DNA of 64,000 bases from Nitratidesulfovibrio sp. (GCF_040373385.1 NZ_JBDXXH010000001.1:434675-498674); one strand, 5' to 3'. Counted from the first letter of the stretch, positions 51,948 through 60,721 are shown. Notes: a model not told the origin generated them from the letters alone. A program made the numbers and translations.

Positions 51948-53186
51948 ATGACCATGACGGCGGCACACATGACGGCGGCACACGCTGCGGCGGATGCGGC
52001 CATGGGCGCGGAATGCGCCATGCCCGGCGCGGGGTTGTCCCCGGCGCTGACGGTGGACGGGCTGTGCAAGCGCTTCGGTGCCAATGCTGCCCTTGCCAAA
52101 GCTGCCCTTGACGGGGTGGGCTTCAGCGTGCCGCAGGGCGCGCTGACGGTCATCCTTGGCCCTGCGGGCGCGGGCAAGACCACCACCCTGCGCATGGTGG
52201 CCGGGCTGGACACGCCCGACGCGGGCACGGTGGCCCTGGCCGGGCGCGATGCCGCCGGGCTGGAGCCGCGCGAGCGCGACATCGCCATGATCTTTGACAA
52301 CCTGGCCTTGTACCCGGACAAGACCGGGTTCCAGAACATCGCCAATCCGCTGGTCATCCGCAGGATGGCCAAGGACGAGATAGAGACGCGGGTGGCCGAA
52401 GTGGCCGCCACGTTGCAGATTACCCACGTGCTGCACCGCCTGCCCAAGACCATGAGCGGCGGCGAGCGCCAGCGCGTGGCCCTGGGCCGTGCGCTGGTGC
52501 GTACCCCCGCGTTGTTCCTGCTGGACGAGCCGCTCTCCAGCCTGGACGCCAAGCTGCGCATCGAACTGCGGGCGGAGCTGAAGCGCTTGCAGCGCGAACG
52601 GGGCTGCACCTTCCTGATGGCCACCCCCGACTTCAACGAAGCCATGGCCATCGGCGATACCGTGGTGCTGCTGCGGCAGGGCCGGGTGGTGCAGGTAGAC
52701 GCGCCGCAGCGGCTGTACGACGCCCCGGTGGACCGCGAGGCGGCCCTGTTCGTGGGTTCGCCGCAGATCAACCTGCTGGAGGCGGCGTATGTGCCCGGCG
52801 AGGGCGACGGGCACATGGTGGCGGCGGGCACGCGACTGGCCGCACCCGCGCACCTGGCGAAGGCGTTCGGCGGGGGCGCGCAACGCTTCGAACTGGGCAT
52901 CCGGCCCGAAAACCTGCGCGTGACAGAACCGGCGTCCGGTTTGGCGTCCGGTTTGGCATCGGGTTTGGCATCGGGCTCCATTACCGGCGAGCTGACGGAC
53001 ATCGAGGCACTGGGGCTGAAGTCCGTGCTCACGGTGACCAATCCGGCGGCGCGGCTGCGCGTGCTGGTGGACAGCGCGGAGGTCCGGACGTTGCGCCTGG
53101 GCCAACAGGTGGGGCTGGAGGCGGTGAACACGCCGCGCATGCTGGCCTTCGACCCGGACGGCGGCCGCAGCCTGCTGCACGGCTGA
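51948..53186 (+). CDS. ABC importer ATPase B (Q-loop and H-loop substituted)
   Basis: 412 residues, three bases after ATPase A. Walker A GPAGAGKTTT, signature MSGGE (169-173) and Walker B LFLLDEPLSSLD are intact, but the Q-loop Gln is Asp117 (MIFDNLALYP) and the switch His is Pro227 (MATPDFNEA). These two losses mirror the altered signature of ATPase A, the pattern of a heterodimer with one catalytic and one silent site. The C-terminal TOBE-like part contains GLASGLASGLASG, encoded by 12-bp repeats at about 52931-52978. Paired ATPases in one importer recall the GlpS/GlpT glycerol system of rhizobia. Confidence 0.9.
   Translation: MTMTAAHMTAAHAAADAAMGAECAMPGAGLSPALTVDGLCKRFGANAALAKAALDGVGFSVPQGALTVILGPAGAGKTTTLRMVAGLDTPDAGTVALAGRDAAGLEPRERDIAMIFDNLALYPDKTGFQNIANPLVIRRMAKDEIETRVAEVAATLQITHVLHRLPKTMSGGERQRVALGRALVRTPALFLLDEPLSSLDAKLRIELRAELKRLQRERGCTFLMATPDFNEAMAIGDTVVLLRQGRVVQVDAPQRLYDAPVDREAALFVGSPQINLLEAAYVPGEGDGHMVAAGTRLAAPAHLAKAFGGGAQRFELGIRPENLRVTEPASGLASGLASGLASGSITGELTDIEALGLKSVLTVTNPAARLRVLVDSAEVRTLRLGQQVGLEAVNTPRMLAFDPDGGRSLLHG
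52931..52978. repeat. 12-bp tandem repeats in ATPase B
   Basis: About four units of GCGTCCGGTTTG and its variant GCATCGGGTTTG, in frame, coding ASGL repeats in a loop of the TOBE-like domain. Confidence 0.8.
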
Positions 53187-53207
53187 GGCGTTTCCGCCCA
53201 CCCGTCA

Positions 53208-53271
53208 GCCTGTCCGGCCATTCGCCTGTCCGGCCATTCGCCTGTCCGCCCATCCGTTTGTCCGCCTATTC
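53208..53271. repeat. four 16-bp tandem repeats upstream of the radical SAM gene
   Basis: Units: GCCTGTCCGGCCATTC twice, then GCCTGTCCGCCCATCC and GTTTGTCCGCCTATTC. They fill almost the whole 96-base gap before the radical SAM gene, ending 11 bases before its start. Confidence 0.85.
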
Positions 53272-53282
53272 CAGAGACGCGC

Positions 53283-54341
53283 ATGATCAACATCTTCGTG
53301 ACCTACCGGTGCAACCTGGCCTGTTCCTACTGTTTCGCGCGCGAGTTGCACGGCGAATTCCCGCAGGACATGGCGGACGACCGCTTCGGCATCCTGCTGG
53401 ACTGGCTGGTACGGGCCGGGGTGCCGGTGGCGGCGTTCATCGGGGGCGAGCCCACCCTGCACCCGCGCCTGGCAGACATGGTGGAACGCACCACCGATGC
53501 GGGCGTGGCCGCCGTGCTGTTCACCAACGGCCTGTTCCCGCGCGAACTGGCTGGCCAGTTGGCGGGGCGGGTGTCCAACTTCGTCATCAACTACAACGCG
53601 CCGGAGGTGTATACCCCGGCGCAGTGGACCCTGCTGCACGAAAACCTGGACCGGCTGCACGACCTTTCGGCGCGGATCACCTTTTCGAAAAACTTCGCCC
53701 CCGGCCACGCCGACTACGGCTACCTGCTGCAAGGCATCGACCGCTACGGCGTGACCTCGGTGCGTTACGACATCTCGCGGCCCAGCGGCAGGGGCGGCAA
53801 CGACCACTGCACCTTCGACGATACCGGCGCCATGATGGCCCACGTGGTGGGCTTCGTGAAGGCGTGCGAGCGGCGGGGGGTGCGCACGGGGCTTGATTGC
53901 AGCGTCCGGCTGTGCGACCTCAGGGATGACGACAGGCGGTATCTGGAACGCGTTTCCACCAAGTTCACCGGGGTGTGCCACCCGTCCATCGACGTGCACC
54001 CGGACCTGTCGGCCTCATACTGCCTGCCCCTGAGCGGGCTGCGGGTGCCCGACGTGACGCGCTTTGCCGATCAGGATGCGTTGCGCTGGCACTTCGCGCA
54101 GGCGGTGCGGCCCCTGCGGCAGGAGAACGTTTCCGCAGCGTGCCTGGATTGCAAGGACTTCATGCGTCGCTGCCAGGGGGGGTGCCTTGCCCTGCGGCAG
54201 GGCGCGGCCCGCGCGATGCAAGATGTGTCAGCGGATGTCTCTGCGGGTGCACCCGCGTCGGCAGACGACATGACGAACGGGCGGGACGCTACGTCCCGTG
54301 CCACGCAATGCCCCCCGGAATGCCCTCCGGACTGTTCATGA
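53283..54341 (+). CDS. radical SAM protein with C-terminal Cys-rich (SPASM-like) region
   Basis: 352 residues. The SAM-cluster motif CNLACSYC (Cys10, 14, 17) is at the extreme N-terminus and FIGGEPTLHP follows, the classic GGEP SAM-binding strand. The C-terminal third has CHPSIDVHPDLSASYCLPLSG and ACLDCKDFMRRCQGGC, a cysteine pattern like SPASM/twitch domains that hold extra Fe-S clusters in peptide- and sulfatase-modifying enzymes. The last ~40 residues are low-complexity. No short precursor peptide gene is seen nearby, so the substrate may be the neighbouring molybdoenzyme, another protein, or the imported compound. Its stop overlaps the next gene (ATGA). Confidence 0.85.
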   Translation: MINIFVTYRCNLACSYCFARELHGEFPQDMADDRFGILLDWLVRAGVPVAAFIGGEPTLHPRLADMVERTTDAGVAAVLFTNGLFPRELAGQLAGRVSNFVINYNAPEVYTPAQWTLLHENLDRLHDLSARITFSKNFAPGHADYGYLLQGIDRYGVTSVRYDISRPSGRGGNDHCTFDDTGAMMAHVVGFVKACERRGVRTGLDCSVRLCDLRDDDRRYLERVSTKFTGVCHPSIDVHPDLSASYCLPLSGLRVPDVTRFADQDALRWHFAQAVRPLRQENVSAACLDCKDFMRRCQGGCLALRQGAARAMQDVSADVSAGAPASADDMTNGRDATSRATQCPPECPPDCS

Positions 54342-57082
54342 GCGCGAAAGACATGGGGGACACCGACGTGGCCGAACAACGCATCATCACCAGTTGCACA
54401 CGCGACTGCCCCAACAGCTGCGGCCTTGTGGCCACCGTGCGCGATGGCCGCCTGGTGAAGCTGGCGGGCGACCCGGACCACCCCCTGACGCGCGGCAAGG
54501 CCTGCGTCAAGGCGCAGCGCTACGTGAAGCGGGTGTACAGCCCGGAGCGCATCACGCATCCGCTGCTGCGCGACCACCGCACCCAGCCGTGGCGCCGCGC
54601 CACCTGGGACGAGGCGCTGGACCGCATCGCCGCGCGCATGGCCGCCATCCGCGACGAATCCGGCACGGAAGCCATCCTGTACTACCAGGGCTATGGCGAA
54701 CGCACCGCGCTGAAACTGCTGAACCGCTATTTCTTCAACCTGTTCGGCGGGGTGACCACCCTGCGCGGCTCGTTGTGCGGCGGGGCGGGGCAGGGTTCGC
54801 AGAACCTCGACTTTGGCGAGCGCGTCTCGCACGACCCGCTGGACCACTGCAACAGCAACTCGCTCATCCTGTGGGGCCGCAACCCGGCGTCCACCCAGAT
54901 CAGCCTGGTGCCCATCCTGCGCGAGATTCGCAAGCGGGGGGCCACGGTGGTGCTGGTGGACCCGGCCCGCAACCGTTCGGCCCCGCTGGCGGACCGGCAC
55001 ATCGCGCCGCGTGCGGGCACGGACGCCTTTCTGGCCATGGCCGTGACCAGGCTCATCCTGCGCGCCGGGGGCGAGGACCGCGCATTCATGCAGCGCCACG
55101 CCGAGGGCGCGGCGGAATACCTGCGCATCCTTGACCGGTACACGGTGGACGACCTGTGCGCCCGCTGCGGCGTACCCGTGGCTGACGCGGAATTTCTGGC
55201 GGACATGATGCTGCGCCAGCGGCCCACGTCCATCCTGCTGGGCTGGGGCATGCACCGGCACGAGGCGGCGCACCTGTCCATCCGCGCCGTGGACGCGCTG
55301 GGGGCCATCAGCGGCAACATCGGCGTGCCGGGCGGCGGCGTGAGCCAGGGCTTCGAGGAATACGGCCCCTACGACCAGCAGTACTGGGGCGACGGGCTGA
55401 ACCCGCCCCGGCGTACCCTGCTGCTGCCGGAAATTGGCCGCGAGATACTGGCCGCGCGCGATCCGGAAATCCGCATGATCATGGTCACGGCGGGCAACCC
55501 GGCCTGCATGGCGGCGGATGCCGGGGCCGTTGCCCGCGCCTTCCGCAAGGCGGAGTTCGTGGTCTATTCCGGCCACTTCATGGATGACACGGCGGATCTG
55601 GCCCACGTCTTCCTGCCTGCCACCACATTCCTGGAAGAAGATGACGCCATGGCCAGCTACGGCCACAACTACGTGGGGCCGGTGAACAAGGCCATCGAGC
55701 CGGTGGGCGAGTGTCGTTCGGAATTCATGATGTTCCACGGTCTTGCGGCGCGCTTTCCCTTTGCCGGGCGCTTCCGGCGCGGCGTGGACGAGTGGCTGCG
55801 CGACCTGTGCACGCCCATGTGGGAACAGGGCTGCACCCTGGAGCGGCTGCGCGCCGGGGCCTACCGGCTGGACGCGCCCATGGTGCCCTACGCGGACAAG
55901 ACCTTTCCCACGCCGTCCGGCAAGTTCCGGTTCATGACCGAGTTCGATCCCGCAGGGCTGGGCGCGGTGGAACCGGACTATCCCTACCGCCTGCTGACCA
56001 TCGCCCCGCACGGGTACATCTGCTCGGAGCGCACCATGGCCGAGCACGACGCCCTGACCGAGGTGGTGCTGGCCACGCAAGAAGCCGCCCGACTGGGCTT
56101 GGCCGACGGTGCGGTGGTGCGGGTGGAAAGCAGCGTGGGCGCGGTGAAGGCCATCCTGCGCACCGAGGACGGCCAGCGGGCGGACATCCTGGTGGCCGAG
56201 CGAGGCGGCTGGAACAAGGCCGGGCACGGGCTGAACCTGCTCACCCGCGCCCTGTCCAGCCAGGTGGGGCGCGGCACGCCGTACTACGAAACCTGCGTGC
56301 GGGTAACCCCGTGGCCCGACGACGGCGTCACGGGCTTGCGCGTGCTGGTGGTGCAGCACAGCAACGATGCCCCCGGCGGCAACTTCTGCAAGGAACTGGA
56401 ACGCTGCGGCGCTGCGTTGACCACCCTGCGGCCCGGGCACGGAGATGCGCTGCCATCCCTCGACGAGGCCCTGACCGGGTACGACGCGCTGGTGGCTCTG
56501 GGCGGGCAGCAACACTGCTGGGACGATGCAGGCTCGCCCCATTTTCCGCACCTGATGGACCTGCTGCGCGCCTTCGACGCGGCGGGCAGGCCGGTGGCGG
56601 GCATTTGCCTGGGGGCGCAATTGTTGGCGCGGGCACATGGCGGCAGGCCGTGGACCATGGACGCGCTGGAGTTCGGCTTCGTGTCCTGCATCCCCACCGA
56701 CGCGGGCCTGGCCGATCCGGTACTGTCTGGCGCGTTGCCCCTGCCGCGCCTGATGTCCTTCCACGAAGACACCTTCGACCTGCCGCCAGGCGCCACCCTG
56801 CTGGTGCAGGGCACCCAGTGCCGCAACCAGTGCTTCCGCGTGGGCAACGCCTCGTACGGGTTCCAGTTTCACCTGGAGGTTGATGCCGCCATCGTGCAGG
56901 ACTGGGTGGACATATTCCGCAAGGGGCGCATGAGCGAATACGCAACCTACCGCGAGACATTCGACGACGTGTATTTCGACGACCTGGCCCGCGACATGCC
57001 CCTGCTGGTGGAAGCCTCCGGGGCGTTCTGCCGCAAGGTGGCGGCGGCGTGGCTGAGACTTGCCCGGCGGCAGGGGGGCTGA
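54338..57082 (+). CDS. molybdopterin oxidoreductase fused to a class-I amidotransferase domain
   Basis: 914 residues from the ATG overlapping the radical SAM stop; no Tat or Sec signal, so cytoplasmic. Residues ~15-660 form a DMSO-reductase-family Mo/W-bis-MGD enzyme: [4Fe-4S] cysteines 20, 24, 28 and 56 (CTRDCPNSC...ACVKAQRY), likely metal-ligand Cys147 in RGSLCGGAGQG, LILWGRNPAST, VDPARNRSAPLADRHI, GNIGVPGGGVS, FLPATTFLEEDDAMAS, and a C-terminal cap (HGYICSERTMAEHDALTEV, NLLTRALSSQVG). From about 667 a class-I amidotransferase domain follows with Cys757 (AGICLGAQLLA), His845 and Glu847 (FQFHLEVD). Both catalytic sets are intact. The oxidised substrate is unknown; the fusion suggests glutamyl hydrolysis coupled to redox. 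Confidence 0.88.
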   Translation: MSAKDMGDTDVAEQRIITSCTRDCPNSCGLVATVRDGRLVKLAGDPDHPLTRGKACVKAQRYVKRVYSPERITHPLLRDHRTQPWRRATWDEALDRIAARMAAIRDESGTEAILYYQGYGERTALKLLNRYFFNLFGGVTTLRGSLCGGAGQGSQNLDFGERVSHDPLDHCNSNSLILWGRNPASTQISLVPILREIRKRGATVVLVDPARNRSAPLADRHIAPRAGTDAFLAMAVTRLILRAGGEDRAFMQRHAEGAAEYLRILDRYTVDDLCARCGVPVADAEFLADMMLRQRPTSILLGWGMHRHEAAHLSIRAVDALGAISGNIGVPGGGVSQGFEEYGPYDQQYWGDGLNPPRRTLLLPEIGREILAARDPEIRMIMVTAGNPACMAADAGAVARAFRKAEFVVYSGHFMDDTADLAHVFLPATTFLEEDDAMASYGHNYVGPVNKAIEPVGECRSEFMMFHGLAARFPFAGRFRRGVDEWLRDLCTPMWEQGCTLERLRAGAYRLDAPMVPYADKTFPTPSGKFRFMTEFDPAGLGAVEPDYPYRLLTIAPHGYICSERTMAEHDALTEVVLATQEAARLGLADGAVVRVESSVGAVKAILRTEDGQRADILVAERGGWNKAGHGLNLLTRALSSQVGRGTPYYETCVRVTPWPDDGVTGLRVLVVQHSNDAPGGNFCKELERCGAALTTLRPGHGDALPSLDEALTGYDALVALGGQQHCWDDAGSPHFPHLMDLLRAFDAAGRPVAGICLGAQLLARAHGGRPWTMDALEFGFVSCIPTDAGLADPVLSGALPLPRLMSFHEDTFDLPPGATLLVQGTQCRNQCFRVGNASYGFQFHLEVDAAIVQDWVDIFRKGRMSEYATYRETFDDVYFDDLARDMPLLVEASGAFCRKVAAAWLRLARRQGG

Positions 57083-57384
57083 ACCCTCCGCGTACCCCTC
57101 CCGCGTGTCCCCGGCCCGCGTCCAGACGTCCTGTGCCCCCTGACATCCCGCCCCCCGGACGTACTGTCCGCGCATGGTATTCATGCCGTGCGTACGCACG
57201 GCGAAACCCCGGCCCCGCGCCGGGGTTTTTCGTGTGTCGGCGGCATGCGGCAACGGCTATCCGGCGGTCTGGCCCCTGCCCGGCGGCAATAATGGACATG
57301 CCGACCTCTTTGTTTCATGGTGCAAACTGGCGCAGGCCCGGATGCGATTTCGGCATTCGGTCGTTGTCACGCCACGGGGGTGCC
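57083..57384. other. intergenic region with palindrome and terminator
   Basis: About 300 bases. The palindrome GCCGTGCGTACGCACGGC (57185-57202) abuts the terminator at 57203-57230. The rest upstream of the binding-protein gene has no recognised promoter or gene. Confidence 0.5.
57203..57230 (+). terminator. rho-independent terminator of the molybdoenzyme cluster
   Basis: A 10-bp perfect stem (AAACCCCGGC / GCCGGGGTTT, 5-base loop) ending in a T run (TTTTT), about 120 bases after the molybdoenzyme stop. It marks the end of the long plus-strand cluster. Confidence 0.9.
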
Positions 57385-58431
57385 ATGGCTAGCCGTTCCT
57401 GTTTCATCCTGCCGTTGTCGGCGCTGCTGACCGTGCTTGCATGGGGCACGGCGTTTCCGCAGGCCGCCCCGGCGCGCACCACGTTGACGCGGGTGTGCGT
57501 GGTGCAGAGTTATCACTCCGAATACGTCTGGTGCCAGAACATCAACGAGGGCATCCGTGCCGCGCTGCGGGGCGCGGGAGCCGTCATTGACGTGTTCTAC
57601 CTGGATGCCAAGCGTTCCCCCTCGCCGGACAGCCTGCGCGCCGCCGCACGGGGCATTGCCGCCCGCATTGCGGAACTGGAACCGCAGGTGGTGATAACCG
57701 TGGACGATGCGGCGCAATTGTACCTGGCCGTACCGTACCTGATGGGCAAGGGCGGTGCCGGAGGCGGGCCGCAGGTGGTGTTCTGCGGGGTCAATGCCCC
57801 GCTCGGGAACTACGGCTACCCCGCGCCCGACGTTACCGGCGTGCGCGAACGCTGGCACTTCCGCGAAGGGTTCGACCTGTTGCGAAAGATCGCACCCCGC
57901 ATCAGGAACGTGGCGGTGCTGCTGGATGACTCGGAATCCGCCGGATTCGTGCTGGCGGACATGCGCGACGACCTTGCCCGCAACGGCCCCTTTGCCCTGC
58001 CACTGTCCGACGTGGCCATGCTGCACACCTTTCAGGACTGGAAGCGCGCGGTGCTTTCCGCGCAGGACCATGCCGACGCCCTGGCGCTGGGCCTGTACCA
58101 TTCGCTGGTGGACGCCGCCACCGGCAAGGTGGTGCCCGTCGAATCCGTGCGCGACTGGAATCTTTCCGTACTGCGCAAGCCCACGCTGGGCTTCAGCGAT
58201 GCCACGCGCGACCATGGCCACCTGTGCGGCATTCTGGAATCGGCCCACGAACAGGGGCTGCTGGCGGGGCGCATGGCGCGTCACCTGGTACTGCGCGGGG
58301 GATCGGCGGGCGACCTGCCCGTGGCCGTCAACCAACAAGGCTTGGTATTCGTCAACCTGAAGACGGCGGAACGTCTGGGGCTGGTCATTCCCTACGAGAT
58401 CATCAAGGCGGCGGAGTTGGTCATCCAATGA
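57385..58431 (+). CDS. ABC_sub_bind-type periplasmic binding protein coupled to a kinase
   Basis: 348 residues with a Sec signal (RSCFILPLSALLTVLAWGTAFPQAAPA). The mature part is an ABC_sub_bind fold: VCVVQSYHSEYVWCQNINEGIRAALRGAGAVIDVFYLDAKR, EPQVVITVDDAAQLYLAVPYL, VVFCGVNAPLGNYGYPAPDVTGVRERWHFREGFDLLRKIAP. The same fold is built into the kinase at 28392-31763. No permease or ATPase gene is adjacent; instead its stop overlaps the start of a histidine kinase gene (ATGA), so it probably presents a ligand to that sensor. Confidence 0.87.
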   Translation: MASRSCFILPLSALLTVLAWGTAFPQAAPARTTLTRVCVVQSYHSEYVWCQNINEGIRAALRGAGAVIDVFYLDAKRSPSPDSLRAAARGIAARIAELEPQVVITVDDAAQLYLAVPYLMGKGGAGGGPQVVFCGVNAPLGNYGYPAPDVTGVRERWHFREGFDLLRKIAPRIRNVAVLLDDSESAGFVLADMRDDLARNGPFALPLSDVAMLHTFQDWKRAVLSAQDHADALALGLYHSLVDAATGKVVPVESVRDWNLSVLRKPTLGFSDATRDHGHLCGILESAHEQGLLAGRMARHLVLRGGSAGDLPVAVNQQGLVFVNLKTAERLGLVIPYEIIKAAELVIQ

Positions 58432-60683
58432 GTTTTCCCGATACGCCAGCCCCTCCAGAACCACGTGCGCCGGGCAACACCCGGATATGGGCCATGCCCG
58501 AAGGGTTCATCGCCACGGCGCTTACGGCGGTGTTCATCGGCGTGCTGGTCATTTCCGGCGTTGCCTATCGCTATACCCGTGGCGCGGCAGAAGAAATGGC
58601 CGGTGCGCAGATGGTGCAGGCGCTGGAACTGCTGGACCGCGACGTATCCGGGCGGGTGCGCGACATCGCGCGGCGCACCGTTCTGGTCAGCCAGGAAGAG
58701 GTGCTGCCGCTGGCGCTGGAGGATTCGTACCTGGGGCGCTCCGCCCGTGTGTCGGCCCAGCGCAGGCTGGACGCCTTCGTGCAGGCGGGCGGGTTCAGCC
58801 ATCTGCTGCTGGTGGATCGGGCAGGCGGCGTGGTGCTGTCCACCCTGCCGCCCACCCTGCCACTGGACGAGACCCGGCGAGATGTTTCCGACCGCGAGAC
58901 GTTCCGGGCGGCCATGCGGGGCGTCCCCGCCCTGGAACTGGTGGAGCGGTCGCGGCTTACCGGCGGGCCGGTGCTGGTCACCGTCGAACCGGTGCGTGGC
59001 CCCGATGGCGAGGTGCTGGGCATGGTGGCTGCCATCACCGCCATGGACGTCTTTGCGCGGGATATCCTGGACAGCGTGCACCTGGGCGCGGCGGGCGGTG
59101 CGTATATCCTGAGCGGCACGGGGGTACTGCTGGCACAGCCCGCATGGGCCGGACCGGACGATTTTGCGCCCGACGCGGAACTGCTGGAAATGCTTCGCGC
59201 GGGCGGCAGCGCGGCGCGGGGCGCCAACCCGGCAGCCCAGGTGATACAGCGGGCGGGCGGACAACAGCTGATCATATTCCGGCGCAATGCGGCCACCAAC
59301 TGGCTGCTGGTTGTCGAGGCGGATGAAGAGGACATCCTGGCCCCGGCGCGCCGCCTGGCCGCCGCCAGCGGGGGCATATCGCTGGTCACGCTGGCCTGCG
59401 TGGCCCTGGCGCTGGGTGCGTTGCAGCGGGCCATGGCCCGGCTGCGCCAATCGGAGGACCGTTTTTCCAGTCTGTTCCGCCTTTCTCCGGACAGCGTGCT
59501 GCTGGTGGCGCCGGAGAACGGCATGGTGGAGGACGTCAACGATGCCGCTGCCAGCGCGTTCGGCCTGGCACGCCGGGCCATGGTGGGCCGCACGGTATAC
59601 GACCTGGGCATCCTGTCCGACGAGGATGCGCGGCAAGCCGTGTGGGCGCAGTTGGAGGGCGAAGGCACCATCCGTAACGTGGAGGTGGCGGGGCGCGCCC
59701 CGGACATGGGGGACGGACGGGAGGTGTTCCATTCCCTGTCCGGCCAGGCCATGGATATCGGCGGCAGGCCCCTGTTCATGCTGGTGCTGCGCGACGTGAC
59801 AGAGCTGAAGAAGATGCAGGAGGTGATGATCCAGACCGAAAAGATGATTTCGGTGGGGGGCATCGCGGCGGGCATCGCCCACGAGATCAACAACCCCCTG
59901 GGGGCCATCATGCAGGCCTCGCAGAACATGCAGCAGCGCATGAACACCGTGCTGCCCGCCAACATCGTCGCTGCACAGGAGGCGGGGCTGGACCTTGACG
60001 CCCTGCAACGGTACCTGCGGATACGCAAGGTGGACCGGTTCATCGAGGACATTCGGGCGGCGGCCATCCGTGCTTCCGGCATCATCCGGCACATGCTGGA
60101 CTTCAGCCGCAGCAGCGCCGCGCGCAGCACCGTCAGCGACCTTCGGGGGCTGGTGGCCCGCGCCGTGAACCTGGCCGCCAGCGACTACGACCTGAAGAAG
60201 AACTACGATTTCAGAAAGATCAGCATCGATATCCGCATGGCGGACAACCTGCCCCCGGTGCCCTGCGTGGAGACCGAGGTGGAACAGGTGCTGCTGAACC
60301 TGCTGCGCAACGCGGCGCAAGCTTTGTCCGGCATGAACCCGCCCCGCGACGATCCGCGCATCGTGCTGCGTGCCTTTGCGCAGGATGGCTGGCTGCGCCT
60401 GGAGGTGGAGGACAACGGCCCCGGCATGTCGCCCGAGGTGCAGCGCCGCATCTTCGAGCCGTTCTACACCACCAAGCCGCCGGGAGTGGGCACGGGCCTT
60501 GGCCTTTCGGTGTCGTACTTCATCGTCACCAAGGGGCACGAGGGTCGCATGGCCGTGGAGTCGCACCCCGGCGAGGGCAGCGTGTTCCGCGTCGACCTGC
60601 CCGTGGGCGGGCCGTCCCGTTCCGTACCTACCCGGCGTGAAGACGGCGGGGCTGTCCCCCCGGATGGTGGTGCCCCGTCCTGA
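58428..60683 (+). CDS. histidine kinase with periplasmic Cache domain and PAS domain
   Basis: 751 residues. A membrane helix at about 28-46, a large periplasmic region to ~310 with double-Cache features (DRAGGVVLSTLPPT, FRAAMRGVPALELVERSRLTGGPVLVTVEPVRG), a second helix near 316-338, a PAS domain (about 345-465) and a kinase core with His485 (GGIAAGIAHEINNPLGAIMQ), LLRNAAQAL, DNGPGMSPEVQ and GVGTGLGLSVSYFIV. No receiver and no adjacent response regulator, so its partner is encoded elsewhere. Its start overlaps the binding-protein stop, so the periplasmic protein and sensor are made together. Confidence 0.88.
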   Translation: MSFPDTPAPPEPRAPGNTRIWAMPEGFIATALTAVFIGVLVISGVAYRYTRGAAEEMAGAQMVQALELLDRDVSGRVRDIARRTVLVSQEEVLPLALEDSYLGRSARVSAQRRLDAFVQAGGFSHLLLVDRAGGVVLSTLPPTLPLDETRRDVSDRETFRAAMRGVPALELVERSRLTGGPVLVTVEPVRGPDGEVLGMVAAITAMDVFARDILDSVHLGAAGGAYILSGTGVLLAQPAWAGPDDFAPDAELLEMLRAGGSAARGANPAAQVIQRAGGQQLIIFRRNAATNWLLVVEADEEDILAPARRLAAASGGISLVTLACVALALGALQRAMARLRQSEDRFSSLFRLSPDSVLLVAPENGMVEDVNDAAASAFGLARRAMVGRTVYDLGILSDEDARQAVWAQLEGEGTIRNVEVAGRAPDMGDGREVFHSLSGQAMDIGGRPLFMLVLRDVTELKKMQEVMIQTEKMISVGGIAAGIAHEINNPLGAIMQASQNMQQRMNTVLPANIVAAQEAGLDLDALQRYLRIRKVDRFIEDIRAAAIRASGIIRHMLDFSRSSAARSTVSDLRGLVARAVNLAASDYDLKKNYDFRKISIDIRMADNLPPVPCVETEVEQVLLNLLRNAAQALSGMNPPRDDPRIVLRAFAQDGWLRLEVEDNGPGMSPEVQRRIFEPFYTTKPPGVGTGLGLSVSYFIVTKGHEGRMAVESHPGEGSVFRVDLPVGGPSRSVPTRREDGGAVPPDGGAPS

Positions 60684-60721
60684 GAGGGCGGGTTTGCTTT
60701 ACACGTCCAGACATGACGCAC

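Noticed and set aside
54071..57253. 1060-codon minus-strand open frame opposite the molybdoenzyme
   Set aside because: Same antisense artefact; the plus strand has intact catalytic motifs.
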